From Paraburkholderia aromaticivorans (GTDB taxonomy: Bacteria > Pseudomonadota > Gammaproteobacteria > Burkholderiales > Burkholderiaceae), in contig NZ_CP051516.1 in NCBI RefSeq assembly GCF_012689525.1, positions 3,534,001-3,598,000 of the forward strand: a stretch of 64,000 nt of DNA. The letters run 5' to 3'. A program made the position numbers and the translations under genes. The notes beneath the pieces are model-generated. The model saw only the letters and a list, made by a program, of their open reading frames with translations, ran no database searches and was not told the origin of the DNA. Numbering within the stretch: position 1 is the stretch's first letter; the number at the start of each line of letters is the position of its first letter. Positions 55,251 to 63,093 of this stretch are shown in pieces.

Positions 55251-55949
55251 TTACTGAACGACTTTCGTTCCGGACGCCGGCACCGGCGCGGCAGCCGGCG
55301 CCGTACCGGTCGCCAACATTTCGTTCGATGGCCCGCCACTCTTGTCGACCGGAATCTTCACCGTATGAACCACGCCGTTGCCGAGCGGGAAATCGGCCAG
55401 CGCGCTACGCGCCAGATACGGCATGGCCCGGACCAGCGACGACTCGTCGCCCGTATTGCGCGCCGTCACGTTGTAGACCTCCTTGCCGCTCGCCCGCTCG
55501 GTAATCCGTACGCCCAGCAGGTGCGTGAAGATCGGATAGGTCTGGTTCACGTAAGTGGTGGGGAACGCGCCCCACGGCCCCCACGGATCTAACGGCCGGC
55601 CCCAGTACGGCGCCGGCCACGGGTTGTAATACACCGGCTCGGCGACCGTCACCATGTCCGAACGAATCCCGTATGAGAGACCGACCAGATAGCGCGCCTG
55701 CGCGCTGTCAACCTGGCGGAAAGAATGCGTGGCGAGTTCGTTAGCGACGAAGCGCTCATAAGTGCTGAGTTCGAGATTGCTCTGCTGGTCCGCCGGCCGC
55801 GTGAACGCAAAGGTACGCGTGGCGTCGTTGCCGCTCCAGTCGGAGAAGGCCGTGACCTGGGTGGTGACGTAGGTCGTGCAGCCGGAAAGCAGCAACGCCA
55901 TCGCGCCCAGCAGCAGCGTGGCGTGGCGGGTCCATCGATCGATCTTCAT
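55251..55949 (-). CDS. DUF4136 lipoprotein
   Basis: 232 residues. Lipobox LLSGC at residues 20-24 (Cys24) after a hydrophobic signal, so lipid-anchored, probably outer membrane (Thr at +2). The mature domain has the DUF4136 pattern: FSDWSGNDATRTFAF, an ELATHSFRQVDSAQARYLVGLSY segment (core FRQVDSAQARYLV) and a Pro/Trp-rich loop (YYNPWPAPYWGRPLDPWG). Function unknown. It is monocistronic and divergent from pepN, with its own terminator. Confidence 0.8.
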   Translation of the reverse strand: MKIDRWTRHATLLLGAMALLLSGCTTYVTTQVTAFSDWSGNDATRTFAFTRPADQQSNLELSTYERFVANELATHSFRQVDSAQARYLVGLSYGIRSDMVTVAEPVYYNPWPAPYWGRPLDPWGPWGAFPTTYVNQTYPIFTHLLGVRITERASGKEVYNVTARNTGDESSLVRAMPYLARSALADFPLGNGVVHTVKIPVDKSGGPSNEMLATGTAPAAAPVPASGTKVVQ

Positions 55950-56176
55950 GGTCTACCTCGTGAAGCTTCCAAGTTGCCTCTGTATTGTCCGTCAAACCCG
56001 GCCTCGTCGACGCACAGGCTTTCCCGCACGCGGGCGCCCGATAATACGCTGACCACGCAACTCGGTAAAAAGTTCGCTCCGCACGATTCGCCGAGGCTTT
56101 GTACAATGGCTCGACACGCCCGGCCCGCACGCCAGAAGCGCGCTCGCCGGCTCGAGTTCCAACACTACAGAACGCC

Positions 56177-58873
56177 ATGGCCGATACCGCAACGCCCAAT
56201 GTGATTCGCCGCGCCGACTACGCGCCGCCCGCCTTCCTGATCGACACCGTCGCACTGGAGTTCGATCTGGTCCCCGAACGCACGGTTGTCCGGAACACGA
56301 TGCGCGTGCGCCGCAATCCGGAGGCGTCGCGCGCCGCGCACCTGGAGTTGATGGGCGAACAACTGGAGTTCGTCAGCGCGGAGATCGACGGGCAGCCGTT
56401 CGCCCATGCCCACGCGCACGAACACGGCTTGCTGCTCGACAACGTGCCGGATCAGTTCGAACTGACGCTCACGAGCCTCTGCAATCCGGCTGAGAACACC
56501 ACGCTGTCGGGCCTTTACGTGTCGGGCGGCAACTTCTTCACGCAGTGCGAGGCCGAGGGCTTTCGCCGCATCACTTACTTCCTCGATCGTCCGGACGTGA
56601 TGGCGACCTTTACGGTCACGTTGCGCGCCAGCAAAGCCGATTATCCGGTGTTGCTGTCGAACGGCAACCTGCTCGAAGAAGGCGATTTGCCGGACGGCCG
56701 CCACTTCGCGCGCTGGGAAGATCCGTTCAGAAAGCCGAGCTATCTGTTCGCGCTGGTCGCCGGCAAGCTGGTCGCGCTCGAAGAGCGAGTGAGGAGCGGC
56801 TCGGGCAAGGAAAAGCTGTTGCAGGTGTGGGTCGAGCCGCACGATCTGGACAAGACCCGTCACGCCATGGATTCGCTGATCCATTCGATCCGCTGGGACG
56901 AGGAACGCTTCGGGCTCGAACTCGATCTGGACCGCTTCATGATCGTCGCGGTGAGCGACTTCAACATGGGCGCGATGGAGAACAAAGGGCTCAACATCTT
57001 CAACACGAAGTACGTGCTGGCGAACCCCGAAACGGCAACCGACACCGACTTCGCGAACATCGAGGCCGTGGTCGGCCACGAATATTTCCACAACTGGACC
57101 GGCAACCGCGTGACGTGCCGCGACTGGTTCCAGTTGAGCCTGAAAGAAGGCCTGACCGTGTTCCGCGATCAGGAGTTCTCGGCCGACATGGCGGGCGGCG
57201 CAACGGACGAAGCCGCGCGCGCCACCAAGCGCATCGAGGACGTGCGCGTGCTGCGCCAGATGCAGTTCGCCGAAGACGCCGGTCCGATGGCGCATCCGGT
57301 GCGCCCGGAAAGCTACGTCGAGATCAACAACTTCTACACGATGACCGTCTACGAGAAAGGCTCGGAAGTCGTGCGGATGTATCAGACGCTGTTCGGCCGC
57401 GACGGTTTCCGCAAAGGCATGGACCTGTACTTCAAGCGTCATGACGGCCAGGCCGTGACCTGCGACGATTTCCGGCACGCGCTCGCCGACGCGAACGGCC
57501 GCGATCTCACGCAGTTCGAGCGCTGGTATAGCCAGGCCGGCACGCCGCGCGTGTCCGTGCGTACGCAATACGACGCCGCGCAGCAACGCTATAGCGTGAC
57601 GCTCACGCAAGGCTACGGCGAAGGCGCGCCGGCCGCGCGCGAAACGCAAAAGGGCCCGCTGCTGATTCCGTTCGCGATCGGTTTGATCGGCAAGGACGGC
57701 CGCGACCTGCCGCTGCAATTGCAAGGCGAAAACACGGCCTCGGCCTTCACCACGCGTGTGCTCGAATTCACGCACACCGAACAGACCTTCACGTTCGTCA
57801 ACGTGGCGCAGGAGCCGCTGCCCTCGCTGCTGCGCAATTTCTCGGCGCCGGTGATCGTCGAATACGACTACTCGGCGGAACAACTGGCGTTCCTGCTTGC
57901 CCACGACAGCGACCCGTTCAACCGCTGGGAAGCCGGCCAACGGCTCGCCACCCGCGAACTGCTCACGCTGGCCGGACGCGCCGCCACCGGCGTGCCGCTG
58001 CAACTCGACGACTCCGTGGTGGCCGCGTTTGCCCGCGTGCTGACCGACCAAACGCTCTCGCCTTCATTCCGCGAGCTCGCGTTGATGCTGCCTTCGGAAG
58101 CGTATCTCGCCGAACAGATGCCCGAATCGAATCCGGCGGCCGTGCATGCCGCGCGGCAGTTCGTGCGCAAGCGTCTGGCCAACGCGCTCAGGAGCGACTG
58201 GCTCAAGGTGTACGAGCAACATCGCACGCCGGGCGCATATGAAGCCACGCCCGAAGCGTCCGGTCATCGCGCGCTGAAGAATCTCGCGCTCTCTTATCTC
58301 GTGGAACTGGACGATCCGGCCGAGGCCGTGCGTCTAGCGTCCGCGCAGTACGATGGAGCGAACAACATGACCGACCGCTCGGCGGCGCTCTCCGCGTTGC
58401 TCACTGCGTCGGCGGCCAATGGCGGCAGCGCCGAGGCGCAGCAGGCGCTGGACGACTTCTACCGGCGCTTCGAAAAGGAGCCGCTCGTCATCGACAAGTG
58501 GTTCGCCTTGCAGGCCACGCAGCGTGGCAGCGCGCAACGTCCGGTGATCGAGATCGTGCGCAAGCTGATGACGCACCCGGCCTTCAACCTGAAGAACCCG
58601 AACCGCGCGCGCTCGCTGATTTTCAGCTTCTGCGCGGCGAACCCGGCGCAGTTCCATGCCGAAGACGGCTCGGGCTACGCGTTCTGGGCCGATCAGGTGA
58701 TCGCGCTCGACGCCATCAATCCGCAAGTGGCCGCCCGCCTCGCCCGCTCGCTGGAATTGTGGCGCCGCTTCACGCCGACGCTGCGCGACGGCATGCGCGC
58801 GGCGCTGGAGAAAGTGGCGTCTCAGGTGAAATCGCGCGATGTGCGCGAGATCGTGGAAAAAGCGTTGGCGTGA
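56177..58873 (+). CDS. pepN: Aminopeptidase N
   Basis: 898 residues, the M1-family zinc aminopeptidase of the E. coli PepN type, cytoplasmic. Exopeptidase motif GAMENKGLNIF, zinc ligands HEYFHNW and the distal Glu in LKEGLTVFRDQEFS; catalytic Tyr lies in EINNFYTMTVYEKG. Domains in order: N-terminal beta domain, catalytic thermolysin-like domain (about 190-440), beta sandwich, and C-terminal helical domain. ATG at 56177 is chosen from family length; an in-frame ATG at 56099 exists. Its terminator has been split by an insertion sequence. Confidence 0.95.
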   Translation: MADTATPNVIRRADYAPPAFLIDTVALEFDLVPERTVVRNTMRVRRNPEASRAAHLELMGEQLEFVSAEIDGQPFAHAHAHEHGLLLDNVPDQFELTLTSLCNPAENTTLSGLYVSGGNFFTQCEAEGFRRITYFLDRPDVMATFTVTLRASKADYPVLLSNGNLLEEGDLPDGRHFARWEDPFRKPSYLFALVAGKLVALEERVRSGSGKEKLLQVWVEPHDLDKTRHAMDSLIHSIRWDEERFGLELDLDRFMIVAVSDFNMGAMENKGLNIFNTKYVLANPETATDTDFANIEAVVGHEYFHNWTGNRVTCRDWFQLSLKEGLTVFRDQEFSADMAGGATDEAARATKRIEDVRVLRQMQFAEDAGPMAHPVRPESYVEINNFYTMTVYEKGSEVVRMYQTLFGRDGFRKGMDLYFKRHDGQAVTCDDFRHALADANGRDLTQFERWYSQAGTPRVSVRTQYDAAQQRYSVTLTQGYGEGAPAARETQKGPLLIPFAIGLIGKDGRDLPLQLQGENTASAFTTRVLEFTHTEQTFTFVNVAQEPLPSLLRNFSAPVIVEYDYSAEQLAFLLAHDSDPFNRWEAGQRLATRELLTLAGRAATGVPLQLDDSVVAAFARVLTDQTLSPSFRELALMLPSEAYLAEQMPESNPAAVHAARQFVRKRLANALRSDWLKVYEQHRTPGAYEATPEASGHRALKNLALSYLVELDDPAEAVRLASAQYDGANNMTDRSAALSALLTASAANGGSAEAQQALDDFYRRFEKEPLVIDKWFALQATQRGSAQRPVIEIVRKLMTHPAFNLKNPNRARSLIFSFCAANPAQFHAEDGSGYAFWADQVIALDAINPQVAARLARSLELWRRFTPTLRDGMRAALEKVASQVKSRDVREIVEKALA

Positions 58874-58967
58874 TGCTCGCCTGAGCACACTTGTCGTATC
58901 GAAAAGCCGGCACGCGTGAACTGCACCCCAAAAGTTGGACACCAATCCAACCTTTGGGGTGTTTTTC

Positions 58968-59495
58968 ATGGCGAAGTACAGTGAGCAGTTAAAGCTGAAG
59001 CTGGTTAAGCAATACCTGGCTGGCGTCGCCGGTGCAGGTGTAATTGCACAGCGGTACGGTGTGGGTCCCTCTGTTTTGCGGCACTGGGTGGCGACTTACG
59101 AGCAGCATGGCCGTGATGGATTACGCAAGAAATTCAGTCACTACGACGCGCAGTTCAGGATGTCGGTCCTCACTCATATGTGGCGCAAGGATCTGTCGTG
59201 TCGGCAAGTGGCTGTGGTGTTCGACATTCGCAACCCCAGTTGTGTAGGGAAATGGGAACGCCGGTATCATGAGGGCGGTATGGATGCTCTGGCGCCCCGC
59301 CCACGAGGGCGCCCCAAAACAATGACCCACCCGACACCCGAACAGCCGACCGGAGAGAGTGCGCCGGATGAGCGCACACGTGAGCAGTTGCTCAAGGAAA
59401 ACGAGTACCTGCGCGCGGAGGTGGCGTACCTAAAAAAGCTCGATGCCCTGCTTCAGGCGAAGAAGCAGGGCGCGCAAAAGAAAAAGCGCAAATAG
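58968..59495 (+). CDS. IS150-group transposase OrfA
   Basis: 175 residues, from the ATG at 58968. It has two helix-turn-helix regions (about 1-55, YSEQLKLKLVKQYLAGVAG; about 60-110) typical of IS150 InsJ, for binding the terminal repeats, and a Leu/Lys-rich helix near 145-165. The end reads AAAAAG-rich (QKKKRK), a slip-prone tract at about 59476-59486, just before the TAG that overlaps the orfB GTG. Fusion with OrfB by -1 frameshift is expected for the family. Confidence 0.9.
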   Translation: MAKYSEQLKLKLVKQYLAGVAGAGVIAQRYGVGPSVLRHWVATYEQHGRDGLRKKFSHYDAQFRMSVLTHMWRKDLSCRQVAVVFDIRNPSCVGKWERRYHEGGMDALAPRPRGRPKTMTHPTPEQPTGESAPDERTREQLLKENEYLRAEVAYLKKLDALLQAKKQGAQKKKRK

Positions 59496-60331
59496 TGCAG
59501 GAACTGCGGCAGCACCATGCGACGCTGGCCTTGCTCAAGGCTGCGGGTCTGGCGCGCAGCACGTTCTACTATCAGTTGAAGGTGATGGACGGCGTCGACC
59601 GGCACAAGGACCTCAAAGCCAGGATCAAGACGGTGTATGAGCGCCACAAGGGCCGTTATGGCTACCGGCGCATCACCCTTGAGATCCGGAAGGCGGGTCA
59701 GCTGGTCAACCACAAGACAGTGCAATGTCTGATGGGAAAACTGAACCTGAAATCGCTGGTGCGCGCGAAGAAATACCGCTCATGGCGCGGCGAAGTCGGG
59801 CGTATCGCACCGAATCTGCTGAACCGCGAGTTCAGCGCGTCGCAGCCCAATCAGAAATGGGTGACGGACGTGACGGAGTTCAACGTGCTCGGACAGAAAC
59901 TGTATCTCTCGCCGATCATGGATCTGTATAACAACGAAATCGTGGCTTACCAGATGAACACGCGTCCGGTCTTTGAAATGGTGAACGGCATGCTCAGGAA
60001 AGCACTGGCGAAACTGGGAGACGAGGACAGGCCATTGCTGCATTCGGATCAGGGCTGGCAGTACCAGATGCGCGCTTATCGAAGGCTGCTGGATCAACAC
60101 GGCCTGACGCAGAGTATGTCGCGCAGGGCAAACTGCTACGACAATGCGGCAATGGAAAGCTTCTTCGGCACGCTCAAATCCGAGTTCTTTCTTCTGAACA
60201 GGTTCGAGAGTATTGAGGCGTTAAAGGCGGGTATCAGACAGTACATCCGTTACTACAACCACAAACGCATCACGTTGAAACTGAACGGCCTGAGTCCTGT
60301 GATGTACAGGACCCAGGCCTGCCGGCCCTAG
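59495..60331 (+). CDS. IS150-group transposase OrfB (DDE integrase)
   Basis: 278 residues, in the -1 frame relative to OrfA and overlapping its stop. It includes HTH_21-like RYGYRRITLEIRK and the full DDE catalytic triad: WVTDVTEFNV, LHSDQGWQYQ and NAAMESFFGTLKSE, then YIRYYNHKRI. Made from its GTG or, more likely, as an OrfAB fusion through the AAAAAG slip site. Confidence 0.92.
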   Translation: MQELRQHHATLALLKAAGLARSTFYYQLKVMDGVDRHKDLKARIKTVYERHKGRYGYRRITLEIRKAGQLVNHKTVQCLMGKLNLKSLVRAKKYRSWRGEVGRIAPNLLNREFSASQPNQKWVTDVTEFNVLGQKLYLSPIMDLYNNEIVAYQMNTRPVFEMVNGMLRKALAKLGDEDRPLLHSDQGWQYQMRAYRRLLDQHGLTQSMSRRANCYDNAAMESFFGTLKSEFFLLNRFESIEALKAGIRQYIRYYNHKRITLKLNGLSPVMYRTQACRP

Positions 60332-60489
60332 CCGAAAACTGTCCAACTTTGCGGGGTCAGTTCACGCGTTGCCGGCTTTTTTTCGCCTTGCGTTTGCCGA
60401 CGCAGCGGCGCGCGGCAACAACGTTAGCCATCTGGACGACTGTTCGACTCGCGTCGGCGGGGTGAAAGTAAACGCATTCACTTAACGGT

Positions 60490-60511
60490 TTGCGTTTAAC
60501 GCAATGCGTTA
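60490..60511 (+). promoter_or_regulatory. higBA promoter with two overlapping palindromes
   Basis: TTGCGTTTAACGCAA (60490-60504) and TAACGCAATGCGTTA (60497-60511) are both 7-1-7 perfect inverted repeats sharing eight bases. They end 9 bp before the higB ATG, in the place of a -10 box (TTATAT at 60509-60514). This is the expected site for antitoxin autorepression. The 189-bp gap between the IS and higB otherwise holds nothing. Confidence 0.8.
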
Positions 60512-60520
60512 TATGATCCC

Positions 60521-60802
60521 ATGATCACGACATTCGGCGACAAAGCTACGGCGAGAATCTTTCAGGGCAAGTTCGTGTACTCATTGCCGCTTCACATGCA
60601 GCAGCTCGCGCGTCGCAAGCTGTTCATGATCGACGCCGCAGAGTCCATCCGCAATCTGCACGCGCCACCCGGCAACAGGCTGGAAGCGCTGCAAGGCCAG
60701 CGCAGCGGGCAATGGAGTATTCGGATCAATGCGCAGTGGCGCATCTGTTTTCATTTCGTCGACGGGGAGGCGCTGAATGTCGAAATTGTCGACTATCACT
60801 GA
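60521..60802 (+). CDS. higB: HigB-type toxin (RelE-like mRNA interferase)
   Basis: 93 residues of the plasmid maintenance killer/HigB family: ITTFGDKATARIFQGKF, then LARRKLFMIDAAESIRNL, PPGNRLEALQGQRSGQWSIRIN and WRICFHFVDGEALNVEIVDYH. The conserved basic and aromatic residues near the end (RIN, WRICF, VDYH) match the RelE-type active surface. As usual for hig the toxin gene is first. The start follows two palindromes. The antitoxin ATG is 17 nt past this stop. Confidence 0.92.
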   Translation: MITTFGDKATARIFQGKFVYSLPLHMQQLARRKLFMIDAAESIRNLHAPPGNRLEALQGQRSGQWSIRINAQWRICFHFVDGEALNVEIVDYH

Positions 60803-60818
60803 TTATTGGGAGACCGGT

Positions 60819-61274
60819 ATGGTCATCAAACGCTCCGATCTGGGCAGCATCGATTTCTCGGACATCGACACCGGCGACAGCATCCCGGAAATCCATCCGG
60901 GCGAAATTCTGCGCAGCGAGTTCCTCGAACCGCTCGGCATGTCCGTCAACGCGCTCGCACTCGCGCTGCGCGTACCGGCGCCGCGCATCAACGACGTGGT
61001 GCGTGGCAAGCGCGCCATCTCGGCCGACACGGCGCTGCGGCTCGAACGCTACTTCGGCGCGAGCGCGCAGTTCTGGCTCAACCTGCAAATCGCCTACGAC
61101 CTGCGCGTCGCCACCGCGGCGGCCGGCGAGCAGATCGAACGGGAAATCGAACCCATGCCGAAGGCCGAACGCCCGAAAATGCCCAAGGTTTCAGCCGAAC
61201 ACGCCCGCGCCGCCGCGCTCGCGGCGAGCGTGAGCGGCAAGCTCACGGCCTCCAAGGGGCGCCGCAAAACCTGA
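60819..61274 (+). CDS. higA: HigA-type antitoxin (XRE-family repressor)
   Basis: 151 residues from the ATG at 60819 with GGGAG 6 nt upstream (an ATG at 60777 inside higB has no such site). The HTH region (about 15-80) reads IHPGEILRSEFLEPLGMS, LALRVPAPRINDVVRGKR and ISADTALRLERYFGAS, the XRE/HigA pattern. Compared with the common ~100-residue HigA it has an extra charged C-terminal tail of about 50 residues rich in Lys, Ala and Pro. Binds HigB and represses the promoter. Confidence 0.9.
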   Translation: MVIKRSDLGSIDFSDIDTGDSIPEIHPGEILRSEFLEPLGMSVNALALALRVPAPRINDVVRGKRAISADTALRLERYFGASAQFWLNLQIAYDLRVATAAAGEQIEREIEPMPKAERPKMPKVSAEHARAAALAASVSGKLTASKGRRKT

Positions 61275-61395
61275 ATTTCGCCACGCGTCGGCGTGTCCGG
61301 CGGGAGCGCTGTGCAAGGTTCCCGCGCAAAAGCACGGAAGCGACACAACGAACGGTTAAAATCAGAATATTCCTCAAGCCTTCCCGGAGTACAGC

Positions 61396-62412
61396 ATGGC
61401 TTTGCAACGTCGTACCACTCTCACGAAGTACCTGATCGAGCAGCAGCGCGAAACCAACAATCTGCCGGCCGATCTGCGCCTTTTGATCGAAGTCGTCGCG
61501 CGTGCGTGCAAGGCGATCAGCTACCACGTCAGCAAGGGCGCGCTGGGCGATGCGCTCGGCACAGCGGGCAGCGAGAACGTTCAAGGCGAAGTGCAGAAAA
61601 AGCTCGACATCCTGTCGAACGAAATCCTGCTCGAAGCGAACGAATGGGGCGGCAACCTTGCCGGCATGGCGTCCGAGGAAATGGAACAGTTCTTTCCGAT
61701 CCCGGCGAACTATCCGAAGGGCGAGTATCTGCTCGTGTTCGATCCGCTCGACGGCTCGTCGAATATCGACGTCAATGTGTCGATCGGCACGATCTTCTCC
61801 GTGCTGCGCTGCCCGGACGGTCAACAACCCACCGAACAGTCGTTCCTGCAGCCGGGCACGCAGCAGGTCGCCGCGGGCTATGCCGTGTACGGTCCGCAAA
61901 CCGTGCTGGTGCTGACCACCGGCAACGGCGTGAACTGCTTCACGCTCGACCGGGAACTCGGCTCGTGGGTGCTCACGCAAAGCGACATGCGCATTCCGGT
62001 CGAAACGCGTGAATATGCGATCAACGCTTCGAACGAGCGTCACTGGTATCCGCCGGTCGAGCAGTACATTGGCGAATTGAAGGCTGGCACGGACGGTTCG
62101 CGCCAAAGCGACTTCAACATGCGCTGGATCGCGTCGATGGTGGCGGATGTGCACCGTATCCTGAATCGCGGCGGCATTTTCATGTACCCGGCCGACAAGC
62201 GCACGCCGGACAAGCCAGGCAAGCTGCGCCTGATGTACGAGGCGAACCCGATGGCCTTTATCGTCGAGCAGGCGGGCGGCGCCGCGACCAACGGCGAGAA
62301 GCGCATTCTGGACATCCAGCCGAAAAGCCTGCATGAGCGCGTGGCAGTGTTCCTCGGCTCGAAGAACGAGGTGGACCGGGTTACGCGCTACCATCTCGAA
62401 ACAAAAAAGTGA
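61396..62412 (+). CDS. fbp: Class I fructose-1,6-bisphosphatase
   Basis: 338 residues. Gluconeogenic phosphatase. Metal/active-site motifs: [20 protein letters not shown] in the middle and the C-terminal [19 protein letters not shown]; the negatively charged [11 protein letters not shown] region carries further metal ligands. No regulatory tail. It stands between higBA and tRNA-Thr. The AGTACAGC region before the ATG gives a weak ribosome site. Confidence 0.95.
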   Translation: MALQRRTTLTKYLIEQQRETNNLPADLRLLIEVVARACKAISYHVSKGALGDALGTAGSENVQGEVQKKLDILSNEILLEANEWGGNLAGMASEEMEQFFPIPANYPKGEYLLVFDPLDGSSNIDVNVSIGTIFSVLRCPDGQQPTEQSFLQPGTQQVAAGYAVYGPQTVLVLTTGNGVNCFTLDRELGSWVLTQSDMRIPVETREYAINASNERHWYPPVEQYIGELKAGTDGSRQSDFNMRWIASMVADVHRILNRGGIFMYPADKRTPDKPGKLRLMYEANPMAFIVEQAGGAATNGEKRILDIQPKSLHERVAVFLGSKNEVDRVTRYHLETKK

Positions 62413-62422
62413 GTTTGGGGGC

Positions 62423-62452
62423 TTGCCAAGCTGACAAAAAAGTCCCTATAAT
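62423..62452 (+). promoter_or_regulatory. tRNA-Thr promoter
   Basis: TTGCCA (62423-62428), 18-nt spacer, and a consensus TATAAT (62447-62452); the tRNA begins 15 nt later. Typical strong sigma-70 promoter for a stable RNA. Confidence 0.85.
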
Positions 62453-62467
62453 CTCGTTTCTCCTGAT

Positions 62468-62543
62468 GCCGGAATAGCTCAGACGGTAGAGCAGCGCATT
62501 CGTAATGCGAAGGTCGGGGGTTCGATTCCTCTTTCCGGCACCA
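62468..62543 (+). tRNA. tRNA-Thr (anticodon CGU)
   Basis: 76 nt, folding as a complete cloverleaf with acceptor stem GCCGGAA / TTTCCGGC, D-stem GCTC/GAGC, anticodon stem CGCAT / ATGCG closing a TTCGTAA loop (anticodon CGT, reading ACG), T-arm with GGTTCGATTCC and an encoded 3' CCA. Located between fbp and a strong terminator. Confidence 0.97.
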
Positions 62544-62555
62544 CAAGATTCAAGT

Positions 62556-62586
62556 AAAAAGCCCAGTCATTGCGACTGGGCTTTTT
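62556..62586 (+). terminator. tRNA-Thr terminator
   Basis: 13-bp stem AAAAAGCCCAGTC / GACTGGGCTTTTT with an ATTGC loop, followed by GTTTTT, starting 13 nt beyond the tRNA. Confidence 0.94.
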
Positions 62587-62652
62587 GTTTTTCCGCGCGT
62601 ATTTTGCGCCGAGGCCGCGCAAAGCCGCGGCGCAAGCAAACCGCGCTACCGC

Positions 62653-62853
62653 TCACCCACGAAAACCCGGCCGATCGAATTGCGCTGTCACGCCGAGGTT
62701 GCGTGCCACGACGGAATCTTCCGCGCGTACCGGCTCCGCCTGCTGAAGGCCGTACGCCGCGACCGCCTCTTGCGGCGCCGAAGAAAACCATAAAATCCGG
62801 CCGGCACACTCGATTCCGACCTGGCGACCTTTCCAGTACACAGCGTTTTCCAT
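62653..62853 (-). CDS. Small hypothetical protein
   Basis: 66 residues, no signal peptide or membrane helix. I do not recognise a family. It starts with an ATG preceded by a GAGAG-type ribosome site 7 nt upstream, and its beginning (MENAVYWKGRQVGIECAGR) is well composed and unlike noise. Divergent from the uvrA2 gene, with 240 bp between them in which I see no further element. Confidence 0.5.
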   Translation of the reverse strand: MENAVYWKGRQVGIECAGRILWFSSAPQEAVAAYGLQQAEPVRAEDSVVARNLGVTAQFDRPGFRG

Positions 62854-63093
62854 GGCGAACTCTCTTAGGGGCGAAGACTGCCATCTTCCGCGCCGGCTGT
62901 GGCGCGTCCGTTTGCCACCGCACTCTGCGCGCGGATAGTCGCTATCAATGATAGGCGGTCATTCCTGGGTTGACCGGGTGCGCGCACCTCGCCTTCACTG
63001 GCATTATCTCCACTTCATCGTCGGGCATGTTCCGTGCAGCTTCACATGCGGTCGGCCAATCCACCGGGCCACGCTTATTCGCTACTCATCGAT

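Larger units (their letters stand above)
58917..60364 (+). mobile_element. IS3-family insertion sequence, IS150 group
   Basis: 1448 bp. Terminal inverted repeats of 25 bp begin TGAACTG and end GTTGGACA at the left (58917-58941) and match 21 of 25 at the right (60340-60364). It contains the two overlapping transposase frames of the IS3 family. The tetranucleotide CGCG lies directly at both outer borders (58913-58916 and 60365-60368) and is probably the target duplication. The element is complete by these criteria, so it may still be active. Confidence 0.92.
58902..60383 (+). terminator. pepN intrinsic terminator interrupted by the IS
   Basis: AAAAGCCGGCA (58902-58912) and TGCCGGCTTTT (60370-60380, followed by TTT) are perfect 11-bp complementary arms. 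Removing the IS and one CGCG copy restores a short-loop hairpin (CGCGT loop) with a T7 tail. In the present arrangement the arms are about 1.45 kb apart and cannot act as a normal terminator. Confidence 0.8.

Noticed and set aside
54751..55504. Overlapping small ORFs upstream of the APE operon
   Set aside because: Several frames overlap with no ribosome sites; two run into the DUF4136 gene antisense.
62468..62543. Integration site (attB) for a genomic island in tRNA-Thr
   Set aside because: No integrase gene and no repeat of the tRNA 3' end was seen in the downstream 1.4 kb.
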